Assembly (NCBI RefSeq): GCF_035917235.1
Contig: NZ_CP108423.1
Coordinates: 310,001 to 374,000 of the forward strand
DNA: 64,000 nt
Direction of reading: 5' to 3'
From: Streptomyces sp. NBC_01294
GTDB lineage: Bacteria > Actinomycetota > Actinomycetes > Streptomycetales > Streptomycetaceae
The translations under genes and the position numbers were made by a program. Below the pieces are notes generated by a model. That model saw only the letters and a list, made by a program, of their open reading frames with translations. It was not told the DNA's origin and ran no database searches. This document shows positions 36,788 to 45,894 of the stretch, in pieces (positions within the stretch are counted from its first letter, which is position 1; each line of letters begins with the position of its first letter).

Positions 36788-37357
36788 TTACACCCCGAAG
36801 TCGGCGGTGATGCCGGCCAGGCCGGAGGCGTAGCCCTGTCCGACGGCGCGGAACTTCCACTCCGCGCCGTTGCGGTAGAGCTCGCCGAAGATCATCGCGG
36901 TCTCGGTGGCAGCGTCCTCGGAGAGGTCGTAGCGGGCGAGTTCGGCGCCGTCGGCCTGGTTGACGACTCGGATGAAGGCGTTGCGGACCTGACCGAAGCT
37001 GTGGCCGCGGCTCTCGGCCTCGTGGATGGAGACGGGGAAGGTGATCTTCGAGACGTCCGCGGGGACGGCGGCGAGGTTGACCTTGATGACCTCGTCGTCA
37101 CCCTCGCCCTCACCCGTGAGGTTGTCCCCGGTGTGCTCGACCGAACCGTCCGGGCTCTTGAGGTTGTTGTAGAACACGAAGTTGCCGCTGGAGGCGACCT
37201 TGCCCGACTCGCCGACGAGCAGCGCGCTCGCGTCGAGGTCGTAGTCGGTGCCGGTGGTCGTGCGGACGTCCCAGCCCAGGCCGACCAGTACCGCGGTCAG
37301 ACCGGGAGCCTCCTTGCTCAGCGAGACATTGCCGCCCTTGGACAGGCTCACACCCAT
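36788..37357 (-). CDS. terD: TerD-family calcium-binding stress protein
   Basis: 189 residues from ATG 37357 with a gaggga ribosome site, about the family's usual 191. The typical start [20 protein letters not shown] is present. The acidic calcium-binding segment [20 protein letters not shown], the TerD core [20 protein letters not shown] and the end [15 protein letters not shown] are intact. TerD proteins are linked to tellurite, oxidative-stress and phage tolerance and to development in Streptomyces. Only a doubtful TerB-like scrap lies nearby, not a full ter operon. Confidence 0.93.
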   Translation of the reverse strand: MGVSLSKGGNVSLSKEAPGLTAVLVGLGWDVRTTTGTDYDLDASALLVGESGKVASSGNFVFYNNLKSPDGSVEHTGDNLTGEGEGDDEVIKVNLAAVPADVSKITFPVSIHEAESRGHSFGQVRNAFIRVVNQADGAELARYDLSEDAATETAMIFGELYRNGAEWKFRAVGQGYASGLAGITADFGV

Positions 37358-37591
37358 GTCGCATCCCTCTCGTGTCCGGGCATCGGGACGCAGGGGTTCC
37401 GATGCACCAGGTGTCGGAGCCTGGAATCTACATTGCGTGGAAATATTGTGTGTGACCCACGCGGACACGGAGCGGCCCCCCTTGAGGCCGCCACCCCGCT
37501 GTGGTGGCGGACCGGGCAGACGTTTGCCCCGCCCTGCCGGTCTGCCCTGCCCTGCCCTGCCCTGCCGCGACACGCGGGCCTTGTCGGCGGG

Positions 37592-38236
37592 TCAGACTCG
37601 GGGCGCGATCTCTTCGAGGTCGTCGATGGTGCCGGACATGATGGTCCGGACGTGTGCGGTGAGGTGTTCCGCGGGCCAGTCCCACCATGCGAGGGAGAGC
37701 AGGCGGGCGATGTCGTCGTCGTTGTACCGGGTGCGGATGAGCCTGGCCGGGTTGCCGCCGACGATGCCGTAGTCAGGGACGTCGTCGACGACGACAGCGC
37801 CGGAGGCGATGATCGCGCCGTGCCCGATGCGCACTCCGGGCATGACCATGGTGCCGTAGCCGAACCAGACGTCGTTGCCGACGACCGTGTCTCCCCTGCC
37901 GGGCAGGCCGGTGAGCAGGTCGAAGTGGTCGGCCCAGGAGCCGCCCATGATGGGGAAGGGGAACGTGGAGGGGCCGTCCATACGGTGGTTGGCGCCGTTC
38001 ATGATGAACCGCACCCCCGTGCCCAGCGCGCAGAACTTCCCGATGACGAGTCGCTCCGGCCCGTAGTGGTAGAGCACGTTCCGGGTCTCGAACGCGGTCG
38101 GGTCCTCCGGATCGTCGTAGTAGGAGTACTCCCCGACCTCGATCAGCTCGGAGGTCACCAGCGGCTTCAGCAACACCACGCGCGGCTGGTCGGGAAAGGG
38201 GTGAAGCGCCGTCGGGTCCGCGGGGAGGTGGTCCAT
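37592..38236 (-). CDS. Left-handed beta-helix acetyltransferase (Vat/CatB-like xenobiotic type)
   Basis: 214 residues from ATG 38236, with aaaggga upstream. Hexapeptide repeats (VIGKFCALGTGVRF, VVGNDVWFGYGTMVMPGVRI, GAIIASGAVVVDDV) and the end YGIVGGNPARLIRTRY match CatB-related O-acetyltransferases, which inactivate chloramphenicol or streptogramin A with acetyl-CoA. The catalytic histidine region NGANHRMDG is present. The antibiotic substrate cannot be told from sequence. A (tgccc)n slippage tract lies just beyond its end (37541-37566). Confidence 0.88.
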   Translation of the reverse strand: MDHLPADPTALHPFPDQPRVVLLKPLVTSELIEVGEYSYYDDPEDPTAFETRNVLYHYGPERLVIGKFCALGTGVRFIMNGANHRMDGPSTFPFPIMGGSWADHFDLLTGLPGRGDTVVGNDVWFGYGTMVMPGVRIGHGAIIASGAVVVDDVPDYGIVGGNPARLIRTRYNDDDIARLLSLAWWDWPAEHLTAHVRTIMSGTIDDLEEIAPRV

Positions 38237-38358
38237 GACAGTCCCTTTCGGCTCGGCATGCGCTGGCGGACCCCCTCCGTCCTGGTGATCAGCCGGGTGA
38301 CCCGCTGCCGCTCGGAGGGGTCGACGGTGCCGTCGGCGGCGGCGACGCGGGCGTACAT
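38167..38358 (-). pseudogene. TerB-like fragment overlapping two genes
   Basis: The ATG at 38358 overlaps the TSUP stop by one base. The first 20 or so codons (ARVAAADGTVDPSERQRVTR) resemble the Ala-Ala-Asp-Gly...Asp-Pro-x-Glu segment of TerB-type tellurite-resistance proteins. The frame then runs across the acetyltransferase start and stops at 38167. At 63 residues, against about 150 for TerB, it is a remnant. The TerB assignment is tentative. Confidence 0.4.
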
Positions 38359-39185
38359 CACCCTACTGGCGCCACGGCCCACCGCAGGGCCTGGACGGCG
38401 TACAGCGCGCCGAGGCCGGCGGCGAGGGCGCCGAGGAGCAGGCACAGGGCGGCTTCGGGGAGGTGGGACTGAAGGCGGGCGCCGAGGTAGCCGCCGATCA
38501 GTCCGCCGAGGCCGCAGGCCAGGCCCAGCCACCAGTCGGGCGCGACGGCGCCGGGGCTCGTCAGGGCCAGTACGGCGTAGGCGGCGGCCCCGGCGACGGA
38601 GGTGGTGAAGGTGGCGGCGAGCGTGGCCGGTGCGATGCGTGCCATGGGCATGCCGCGCGCGGCGAGGATGGGCCCTAGCAGGGAACCGCCTCCGATCCCG
38701 TAGATCCCGCCCACCACCCCGACCGTCAGGGCCAGGCCGGCGAGCACGGGCGCCGACGGATCGGCCGCGTCGGGACCCGCGTCGGGGTGCTGACGGGCCG
38801 GGCGCAGGGTGCGGAGGCACAGCCACGCTCCGAGGGGCAGCAGGAGGGCGGCGACCAGTACGCGGAAGACGTCCGGGCCGGGGAGGGCGAAGACGCGGAC
38901 CGCGGCGCCGACGATGACGCCGGGCAGCGTCCAGAGAACCAGGCGCCGCGCCAGTCCGCCGCCCAGAGCGCCGTCGCGGCGGTACCGCCAGAGAGCGCCG
39001 GGCCCGGCCACCACGTTGAACAGCAGGTTCGTCGGCGTGACCGCGGGGCTGGGCACACCGAGGACACTGAGCTGGACCGGGAGCAGGAACACCGCCCCGG
39101 ACACGCCGACCGGCGCGGTCACCGTCGAGATCAGCAGGCCGGCCGCCAGCCCAGCCCAGATCGTCCAGTCCACCGCTGCCCCCAC
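38358..39185 (-). CDS. TauE/SafE (TSUP) family membrane permease
   Basis: 275 residues from GTG 39185 (GTG 39173 is an alternative). Eight membrane helices and the two TSUP repeats are visible: GVSGAVFLLPVQLSVLGVPS with TPTNLLFN in the first, and GGIYGIGGGSLLGPILAARG in the second. The family exports or imports sulfite, sulfoacetate, taurine-derived anions or similar small organic anions. No sulfur gene is adjacent, although an organosulfur operon lies 2-8 kb away. The region 39186-39550 holds no gene I can support. Confidence 0.88.
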   Translation of the reverse strand: MGAAVDWTIWAGLAAGLLISTVTAPVGVSGAVFLLPVQLSVLGVPSPAVTPTNLLFNVVAGPGALWRYRRDGALGGGLARRLVLWTLPGVIVGAAVRVFALPGPDVFRVLVAALLLPLGAWLCLRTLRPARQHPDAGPDAADPSAPVLAGLALTVGVVGGIYGIGGGSLLGPILAARGMPMARIAPATLAATFTTSVAGAAAYAVLALTSPGAVAPDWWLGLACGLGGLIGGYLGARLQSHLPEAALCLLLGALAAGLGALYAVQALRWAVAPVG

Positions 39186-39550
39186 CGCTCCTCGATCGCG
39201 GGGTCAGTATCGACGGACCTGGCCGCAAAGGCGCAGGCCGGCAACGAGATGTTCACGAACAGCAGCTGCCGTCCGGATGCCCACTGCGACGGGTGTCCCG
39301 TCCCGGCCTGCCTGGCCGCCGCGGGTCCGTGACCGAGGTCCGGATCGTGGTTACTGTGTGTGAGCTTCGGCTGAGCGGGTGCCGCTGGGTTGCCGCGGCT
39401 TCGGTGGCCTGTGTGCGGGACGGCGATCTCGTCGTGGCGGCCGAGCGTGGGGGCCTCGATCGAGCGGACCGGGCGCGTCTGAGGCGCCGGCGGCTGATCA
39501 CCGAGCGTGAGCGGTAGGTACTGTCGCAGCCGAGGTCTTTTTACACCGAT

Positions 39551-40681
39551 ATGATGCATTCTGTGATCAGGCCAAGACGGTCGGGGCGCCATCGCCCTCT
39601 CTACGGACGCCGGTGGGACGCAGCGCTGCTGTCACCGGTGATCGTTACCGTCCTCATCACCGCCCTGGCGTTCTCCACGCCGAGGGAGTTCGCCTTCAGC
39701 CGGCTCCTTCCTGCCGCACCCGCCCTCGCCGCCGCGATGTGGCCGGTGCTCCCCACGATCCTGCTGGGGACGTTCTGCCTGATGGCCATGATCGGCCTGA
39801 GCTTCGCCTACACCGACCTGGGGACGCCCTACACGGCGGCTGCGATCATCGCGGTCACCTTGGCGGCCGCCTACGCGAGCCATGTCCGGCTCCAACGCGA
39901 GAAAACGCTCCTCCACGTCCGGCTCGTCGCCGACGCGGCCCAGAAGGTACTGCTGCGCCCGCTGCCGCGCCGCATCGAGGACGTCGAGATCGAGTCGCTG
40001 TATGTGGCGGCCCAGGAGCAGGCCCGGATCGGCGGAGACTTCTACGAGGCGGTCGACACGCCGTTCGGGGTCCGGCTGCTCATCGGCGACGTGCGCGGCA
40101 AGGGCCTGTCCGCGGTGGGGGCGGCCTCAGCGGTGATCAACAGCTTCAGGGAGGCCGTGTACGACGAACCCGATCTGCGGGGCGTCGTCCATCGCCTGGA
40201 GGCCAGCATCTCCCGCCACAGCGCCGCGTTCCCCGCCCTGGACCTGCCCGAGCGCTTCGCGACCGCTCTCCTCGCGGAGATCCCGCACGGCGGAGGCCGC
40301 GTCAGAATTCTCAACTGCGGGCACCCGCCGCCCCTGCTCGTGCGCCGCGGCGAGATCCGCGTCGTAGAGCCCACCACCCCCTCTCCGCCCCTCAACCTCG
40401 CGTCGCTCATCGGCGACCACTACTGCGTCGACACCCTCATGTTCACTCCGGGTGACCAGCTGCTGCTCTACACGGACGGTGTCACGGAGACGAGGGACCG
40501 CGACGGCGAGTTCTTCCCGCTGCCGGAGTGGATGCGCGAGCAGAGCCCGGCGCCGCCCCGCGAACTGCTCGAGCGGCTTCATCGGGCCCTGCTCCACCAC
40601 AGTGACGGACGGCTCGACGACGACATCGCGATCCTTGCCGTGCGGTCCTCGAACACCCGGGCCCGAGAGCAGCCCGTATAG
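39551..40681 (+). CDS. Membrane-bound SpoIIE/RsbU-type PP2C phosphatase
   Basis: 376 residues. Three or four N-terminal membrane helices (about 28-112) precede a PP2C domain with the metal-binding motifs RIGGDFYEAVDTPFG, LLIGDVRGKGLSAV, DQLLLYTDGVTE and DDDIAIL. Such phosphatases dephosphorylate anti-anti-sigma factors and so activate stress or developmental sigma factors. The start at 39551 has no clear ribosome site; the next ATG is 39554. No anti-sigma or antagonist gene is adjacent. Confidence 0.9.
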   Translation: MMHSVIRPRRSGRHRPLYGRRWDAALLSPVIVTVLITALAFSTPREFAFSRLLPAAPALAAAMWPVLPTILLGTFCLMAMIGLSFAYTDLGTPYTAAAIIAVTLAAAYASHVRLQREKTLLHVRLVADAAQKVLLRPLPRRIEDVEIESLYVAAQEQARIGGDFYEAVDTPFGVRLLIGDVRGKGLSAVGAASAVINSFREAVYDEPDLRGVVHRLEASISRHSAAFPALDLPERFATALLAEIPHGGGRVRILNCGHPPPLLVRRGEIRVVEPTTPSPPLNLASLIGDHYCVDTLMFTPGDQLLLYTDGVTETRDRDGEFFPLPEWMREQSPAPPRELLERLHRALLHHSDGRLDDDIAILAVRSSNTRAREQPV

Positions 40682-40761
40682 CCGGCGGGAAGCACGGGGG
40701 ATCCGATCGACGGGAGCCAGGAGCGGGCGGACAGGCAGGCGGGCGTCGGTCGGTCGCCCGG

Positions 40762-41799
40762 TCAGGTGCGCGGGCGGCGGCGGAGCTGCGGGTCGGACAG
40801 TGCGGGAGGCACGTATCCGGCGTCCCGGGTGGACAGGTTGGTGCCCGGCGGCACGATCTTGTCGATGCGGTCGAGCACGTCCGTGCCGAGTCGTACCCGG
40901 TCGGCGCCCAGCTGGCTCTCCAGCTGCTCGAAGGTGCGCGGCCCGATGATGGCCGAGGTGACGGCGGGGTGCTCCAGGACGAAGGCCAGGGCGAGGTGGA
41001 CCAGGGTCAGTCCGGCCTCCTCCGCGAGCTGGGCCAGGGCCTCGGCGGCGTCCAGCTTGGCCGCGTTCTCGGGGTCGGCGATGTCGAAGCGCGCGGCCTG
41101 CCGGTCGATCCGGCTGGACGAGGGCTGTTCGGCACCCTTGCGGTAGCGGCCGGACAGCCAGCCGCCGGCGAGGGGGCTCCAGCTGAGCACTCCGAGCCCG
41201 TACCGCTGGGCGACGGGCAGCACCTCGCGCTCGATGCCCCGCGCGAGCAGCGAGTACGGGGGCTGCTCGGCCACCACCCGTTCGCGGCCCCGGCGCTCGG
41301 CGAGCCACTGGCCCTCGACGATCGCGGAGGGCTCGAAGGTGGAGGTGCCGATGTAGCGGATCTTGCCCTGGTGGACGAGGTCGCTGAGTGCGCCCAGCGT
41401 CTCGTCGAAGTCGTTCTCCGGCTCGGGCCGGTGCACCTGGTAGAGGTCGATCCAGTCGGTGCCGAGCCGGCGCAGGCTGTTCTCCACCTCGCGGATGATC
41501 CAGCGCCGGCTGTTGCCCTGCTCGTTGGGGTCCGTACCGAGGCTGCCGTGGAACTTGGTGGCCAGCACCACCTGGTCCCGGCGGCCGCCGGCGAGCGCCT
41601 TGCCGACGATGCTCTCCGACTCCCCGGCCGAGTACACGTCGGCCGTGTCGACGAAATTGATGCCCGAGTCGAGGGCCCGGTGGATGATGCGGACGCTGTC
41701 GGCGTGGTCGGTGTTGCCGCGGGCCCCGAACATCATGGTGCCCAGACAGAGCGGGCTCACCTTGACGCCGGTGCGTCCGAGCAGGCGGTATGCGGTCAT
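40762..41799 (-). CDS. Aldo/keto reductase
   Basis: 345 residues from ATG 41799, with cgggag upstream. TIM-barrel AKR features: the catalytic Asp/Tyr pair in NFVDTADVYSAGESE, Lys in LATKFHG, His in YQVHRPEPEND, and a C-terminal NADPH-binding segment (IIGPRTFEQLESQLG). It is the last gene of the organosulfur operon. Its ATG overlaps the stop of the deleted ABC exporter (ATGA). It could reduce an aldehyde released by the monooxygenase; this is inference. Confidence 0.9.
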   Translation of the reverse strand: MTAYRLLGRTGVKVSPLCLGTMMFGARGNTDHADSVRIIHRALDSGINFVDTADVYSAGESESIVGKALAGGRRDQVVLATKFHGSLGTDPNEQGNSRRWIIREVENSLRRLGTDWIDLYQVHRPEPENDFDETLGALSDLVHQGKIRYIGTSTFEPSAIVEGQWLAERRGRERVVAEQPPYSLLARGIEREVLPVAQRYGLGVLSWSPLAGGWLSGRYRKGAEQPSSSRIDRQAARFDIADPENAAKLDAAEALAQLAEEAGLTLVHLALAFVLEHPAVTSAIIGPRTFEQLESQLGADRVRLGTDVLDRIDKIVPPGTNLSTRDAGYVPPALSDPQLRRRPRT

Positions 41800-42685
41800 C
41801 GTGCACTCCCGTTGACGAGTTGATCGGTAAGGGTGTCGGCCGGAACCGGACGGGTGCCGACGGTGCCCGTCCGGTAGGTGTCCCACAGGCGCCGGTACGG
41901 CCCCTGTGCGGCCAGCAGTTGGGCATGGGTGCCGGTCTCGACCACGGTCCCGCCGTCGAGGACCACCACGCGGTCCGCGCGGGCCGCCGTGGTGAGGCGG
42001 TGGGCGACCACGACGGTGGTGCGGCGCCGGGTGAGCGCCTCGACGGCGGCGGTGACCCGGCGTTCGGTGGCGAGGTCGAGCGACGCGGTCGCCTCGTCGA
42101 GCAGCAGGATGTCGGGGTCGACGAGCTCGGCCCGGGCGAGGGCGAGCAGTTGGCGCTGGCCCGCGGAGAGGCCCCGGCCGCGTTCCCCGACCTGGGTGAG
42201 GTACCCGTGCGCGAGTCCGGCCACCATCTCGTGGGCTCCGACGGCCCGGGCGGCGGCCTCCACCTCCGTGTCGGTGGCGTCCGGCCGGCCGTAGCTCCGC
42301 CGAACCGCAGCAGGGCGGCGAAGGCGTCGTTGCGCAGGTCGTACTGGACGCCGAGGGAGAGGCGTCCCGAGCGGTAGCGGCGGACGTAGGACACCCCGAA
42401 GCGGACCGCTCCGACGCAGGCCAGGAGCACGATCCAGGGTGCGAGGGCTCCGCCGTCGCGGGCGGCGACGTCGTCCACGACGTGGCGCAGCACGAGCGGC
42501 AGTACGGCGGTGGCGACGGCCGCCACCGCGGCGCCTCCGAAGGCCAGGACGAGGTCGGTGCGGTGGCGCAGGGTGTAGCCGGCGATCCGCCGTGCCCAGC
42601 CGTCGGCCGGTGGTGAGCCGCCGGGGCCGGCCGCCGTGTCGTGCGCGGCGGCCGGTTCCGTCGTGGCCGTGGGACAGCCCGTCAC
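41796..42685 (-). pseudogene. ABC exporter with a large internal deletion
   Basis: From GTG 42685 the first 130 or so residues are the N-terminus of a half-size ABC exporter (two membrane helices, then VQYDLRNDAFAALLRFGG). At about 42290 the sequence jumps, out of frame, to the end of a nucleotide-binding domain (SYGRPDATD, signature LSAGQRQLLALAR, Walker B DILLLDEATASLD, AHRLTTAARADRV) that ends at 41796. Roughly 300 residues, including four helices and Walker A, are missing, so no functional transporter can form. The start still overlaps the monooxygenase stop and the end overlaps the reductase start. Confidence 0.82.
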
Positions 42686-44067
42686 CGGGCCTCCACCAGG
42701 CCGGTGCCGGGCCGGACCGCCTGCGCGGCGGGGTCGTCGAACAGGCGGTTGGCGGGGCGCGGGAGGCCGTAGTGCTCGCGCAGGGTCGTGCCGGCGTACT
42801 CGGTGCGGAACAGGCCGCGTTCCTGGAGGATCGGGACCACCCGGTCCACGAACACCTCCAGCCCGGAGGGCAGGACGGCGGGCATGATGTTGAAGCCGTC
42901 GGCTGCCCCGCTGTCGTACCAGTGCTCGATCGTGTCGGCGACCTGCTCCGCGGTGCCCGCGAAGGTGCGGTGCCCCCGGCCTCCGCCGAGCCGGCCGATC
43001 AGCTGCCGTACGGTGAGCCGTTCGCGGCGGGCCAGTTCCACGACGAGGGTGTAGCGGCTCTTCGCGCCTTCGATCTCGTCCTCGGTGGGGATGTCGTCGG
43101 GCAGTTCGGAGTCGAGGTCCAGGGCGTCCGGGGCGATGCCGAGTCGCTGGGCGAGCTGCCGCTTGGCGTACTCGGGGACGATGAGCCGGTCCAGTTCGGC
43201 GTCGAGTGCGCGGGCCTCGGCCTCGGTGTCGCCGATGACGGGGACGATTCCGGGCAGGATCTTGATGCCGTCCGGGTCCCGGCCGAGTGCGAGGGCGCGC
43301 TGTTTGACGTCCTTGTAGAAGGCGATGCCCTCGTCGAGGGTCTGCTGTGCGGTGAATACCGCTTCTGCGTAGCGTGCCGCGAAGTCCTTGCCGTCCTCGC
43401 TGGATCCGGCCTGCACGAGGAGCGGGTGCCCCTGGGGGGAGCGTTCCACGTTGAGCGGGCCGTCGACGCGGAAGAACTCACCGCGGTGGTCGATGGGGCG
43501 GACCCGGTCGGCCAGGGTGTGGACGCCGGCTTCTTTGTCCGCCACGACTGCGTCGTCGGCCCAGCTGTCCCAGAGCTTGGTGGCGACCTCGACGAACTCG
43601 GCGGCGCGCCGGTAGCGGTCGTGGTGCAGCGGGGTGTCGTCGAGGCCGAAGTTGCGGGCGGCTTCGGCGCCGGCCGTGGTGACGATGTTCCATCCGGCGC
43701 GGCCGTTCGAGACGTGGTCGAGGGAGGCGAACCGCCGGGCCAGGTTGAAGGGTTCGTTGTAGCTGGTGGAGGCGGTGGCGATGAGTCCGATCCGGCTGGT
43801 CACCGCCGCGAGCGCGCTCAGCAGGACGGTCGGCTCCAGCTTGCTGGAGGGCCGTCGGCCGGGGTCGCCCTGCAGGACGGGGCCGTCGGCGAGGAACACC
43901 GAGTCGAGCAGGCCGCGTTCGGCGATGCGGGCGAGGTTCTGGTAGTGCGCGATGCCGGTGCCGCCGTCGGAGGGGCTCTCGGGGAGCCGCCAGGATGCCT
44001 CGTGGTGGCCCACCGACATCAGGAAGGCGTTGAGGTGGAGTGGTTTGCGCTCAGGCGTTCGCGACAT
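42682..44067 (-). CDS. FMN-dependent monooxygenase of the NtaA/DszA (luciferase-like) family
   Basis: 461 residues from ATG 44067. The family pattern is clear: LNAFLMSVGHHEASWR at the start, NLARIAERGLLDSVFLADG, then NGRAGWNIVTTAGAEAARNF and HPLLVQAGSSEDGKDFAARY. These flavin-dependent enzymes cleave C-S or C-N bonds using FMNH2 from a partner reductase, which is the first gene of this operon. The setting with a sulfonate-type ABC importer suggests release of sulfite from an organosulfur compound. Its start overlaps the ATPase gene by 17 bases. Confidence 0.92.
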   Translation of the reverse strand: MSRTPERKPLHLNAFLMSVGHHEASWRLPESPSDGGTGIAHYQNLARIAERGLLDSVFLADGPVLQGDPGRRPSSKLEPTVLLSALAAVTSRIGLIATASTSYNEPFNLARRFASLDHVSNGRAGWNIVTTAGAEAARNFGLDDTPLHHDRYRRAAEFVEVATKLWDSWADDAVVADKEAGVHTLADRVRPIDHRGEFFRVDGPLNVERSPQGHPLLVQAGSSEDGKDFAARYAEAVFTAQQTLDEGIAFYKDVKQRALALGRDPDGIKILPGIVPVIGDTEAEARALDAELDRLIVPEYAKRQLAQRLGIAPDALDLDSELPDDIPTEDEIEGAKSRYTLVVELARRERLTVRQLIGRLGGGRGHRTFAGTAEQVADTIEHWYDSGAADGFNIMPAVLPSGLEVFVDRVVPILQERGLFRTEYAGTTLREHYGLPRPANRLFDDPAAQAVRPGTGLVEAR

Positions 44068-44857
44068 CGGGGTCGTCCTTCTGGTGGTGGGTGGGTACGG
44101 GGTGCTCCGCCACGCCGAGCGCGGCGAGCAGGGTGTCCCGGTACTCCTGGAAGCGAGGGTGGCGCCGGCTCCGGGGGGTGGGCAGGTCGACGGCGAGGTC
44201 GACCGAGATCCGGCCCTGGTCCAGGACGAGCACGCGGTCGGCGAGCTCGACCGCCTCGTCCACGTCGTGGGTGACGAGGAGGACCGCGGGGCGGTGGCGT
44301 TCGTAGAGTTCGCACAGCAGTCCGTGCATGCGGATGCGGGTCAGGGCGTCGAGGGCGCCGAACGGTTCGTCCGCCAGGAGCAGTTCGGGGTCGCTCACCA
44401 GGGCGCGGGCCAGGGCGGCACGCTGCTGTTCGCCGCCGGACAGCTCGTGGGACCAGGCACGCTCCCGGCCCTCGAGTCCGACCTCGGCGAGGGCCCGTAC
44501 TCCGCGTTCGCGTACGCCGGGTCCGCGCAGTCCGAGGGTGACGTTGTCCAGGATCCGCAGCCAGGGCAGCAGGCGGGAGTCCTGGAAGGAGAGGGAGACC
44601 CGCTCGGGTACGGTCAGTTCACCCGATCCCTCGACATCGTGGTCGAGGCCGGCCACGGCGCGCAGCAGGGTCGACTTGCCGGAGCCGCTGCGGCCCAGGA
44701 GCGCCGTGAACTCGCCCGCGCCCAGGGTCAGGTCGAGTTCCTCGAGGATGATCCGATCACCGAAGCGGCGTATCAGCCCGCTGGTGCGCACCGCGGGGGC
44801 GAGGTCCCGTACCCGGGTGCCGGATGCGGCCGTCAGCCCGCCAGCGTACGTCGCCAT
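44051..44857 (-). CDS. ABC importer ATPase, sulfonate/taurine type (SsuB-like)
   Basis: 268 residues from ATG 44857. Walker A GRSGSGKST, signature LSGGEQQRAALARAL, Walker B LLLADEPFGALD and H-loop LLVTHDVDEA are complete. The layout is that of nitrate/sulfonate/taurine importer ATPases. It overlaps the permease gene by 25 bases and the monooxygenase gene by 17, so the cassette is tightly coupled. Confidence 0.93.
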   Translation of the reverse strand: MATYAGGLTAASGTRVRDLAPAVRTSGLIRRFGDRIILEELDLTLGAGEFTALLGRSGSGKSTLLRAVAGLDHDVEGSGELTVPERVSLSFQDSRLLPWLRILDNVTLGLRGPGVRERGVRALAEVGLEGRERAWSHELSGGEQQRAALARALVSDPELLLADEPFGALDALTRIRMHGLLCELYERHRPAVLLVTHDVDEAVELADRVLVLDQGRISVDLAVDLPTPRSRRHPRFQEYRDTLLAALGVAEHPVPTHHQKDDPDVANA

Positions 44858-45894
44858 GACAGGGCCCTCCGTTCGATCGCGCGCACCAGTGCGTCGGAGG
44901 AGAAGCCGAAGATCCCGTAGGCCACCAGGCCGACGATGATCACGTCGGACTGCGCGTACTGCTGGGCCTGGAACATCATGTAGCCGATGCCGCTGGTGGC
45001 GTTGATCTGCTCGACGACGATCAGGCCCAGCCAGGCCGAGGTGACGCCGAGCCGCAGCCCGACGAAGAATCCGGGCAGGGAGCCCGGCAGGACCACCTTG
45101 CGCAGGAACCGCCATCTGCTCAGCCCCAGCACCTCGGCGAGTTCGACGTGGCGGTTGTCGATGCTGGTGAGCGACGCGTAGGTGTTGATGTACATGTTCA
45201 CCCCGACGCCGAGGGCGATGACCGTGACCTTCATCTGCTCGCCGATGCCGAGCCAGAGGATGAGCAGGGGCAGCATGGCCAGCGACGGAATGGCGCGCTT
45301 GATCTGGAGCGGCCCGTCGACGAGGTACTCGCCCGTGCGGCTGAGTCCGGCGAGCACGGCGGCCGCGACGCCCGTCAGGACACCGAACAGCAGGCCGAGA
45401 CCGGCTCGTTGGAGCGAGATGAGCACGTTGCCCTGCAGGCGGCCGTCCGCCACGAGATCACCCGCGGTGGCGATCACGGTGCCGGGACCGGAGAGGATGC
45501 GGGGGTCGAGGAGGCCCGCGGCGGACGCCGCCCACCAGACGGCGACGAGCAGCGCGGGCCCCAGGAGCCGGCCGAAGGGGACGCCGCGCCCGGGTCCCAG
45601 CCGCCGGGCCTTGCGGGCCGCGGGGCGCCGTCGTCCGGCGGCCGGACCGGAGGGCTCCGCCTCGGCGCCGGTCCGGTCCGATACGGGCTCGGGCGTCACG
45701 GGCCCGGGCCGGTCCGCCACCTGCTCGGGCGTCACGGGCTCGGGCGTCACTGCCTCGGGCCGGTCCGCCACGGGCTCGGGCGTCACGGACTCAGGCCGGT
45801 CCGCCACCTGCTCGGGCGTCACCGACTCGGGCCGGTCCGCCACGGGCTCGGGTGCCGGTGCCTGCACGCGCAGACCCGTCAGTGCCTCGCTCAT
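44833..45894 (-). CDS. ABC importer permease, sulfonate type (SsuC-like), with repetitive N-terminal extension
   Basis: 353 residues from ATG 45894, overlapping the binding-protein stop. Residues 105-350 form a normal SsuC-type permease with six helices and the EAA-like loop (ELAEVLGLSRWRFLRKVVLPG). Residues 15-80 are unusual: four or so imperfect copies of a 12-residue unit (VTPEPVADRPES and variants), rich in Pro, Glu and Asp, then a basic stretch before the first helix. The extension is cytoplasmic by prediction and has no family match that I know. Confidence 0.9.
   Translation of the reverse strand: MSEALTGLRVQAPAPEPVADRPESVTPEQVADRPESVTPEPVADRPEAVTPEPVTPEQVADRPGPVTPEPVSDRTGAEAEPSGPAAGRRRPAARKARRLGPGRGVPFGRLLGPALLVAVWWAASAAGLLDPRILSGPGTVIATAGDLVADGRLQGNVLISLQRAGLGLLFGVLTGVAAAVLAGLSRTGEYLVDGPLQIKRAIPSLAMLPLLILWLGIGEQMKVTVIALGVGVNMYINTYASLTSIDNRHVELAEVLGLSRWRFLRKVVLPGSLPGFFVGLRLGVTSAWLGLIVVEQINATSGIGYMMFQAQQYAQSDVIIVGLVAYGIFGFSSDALVRAIERRALSWRRTLAG

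Noticed and set aside
36309..36860. 183-codon minus-strand frame beyond the terD end
   Set aside because: Arg/Pro-rich without ribosome site, and it overlaps the terD terminator hairpin and gene.
39293..39517. 74-codon plus-strand frame after the TSUP gene
   Set aside because: No ribosome site, Arg-rich tail and no recognisable family; too weak to list.
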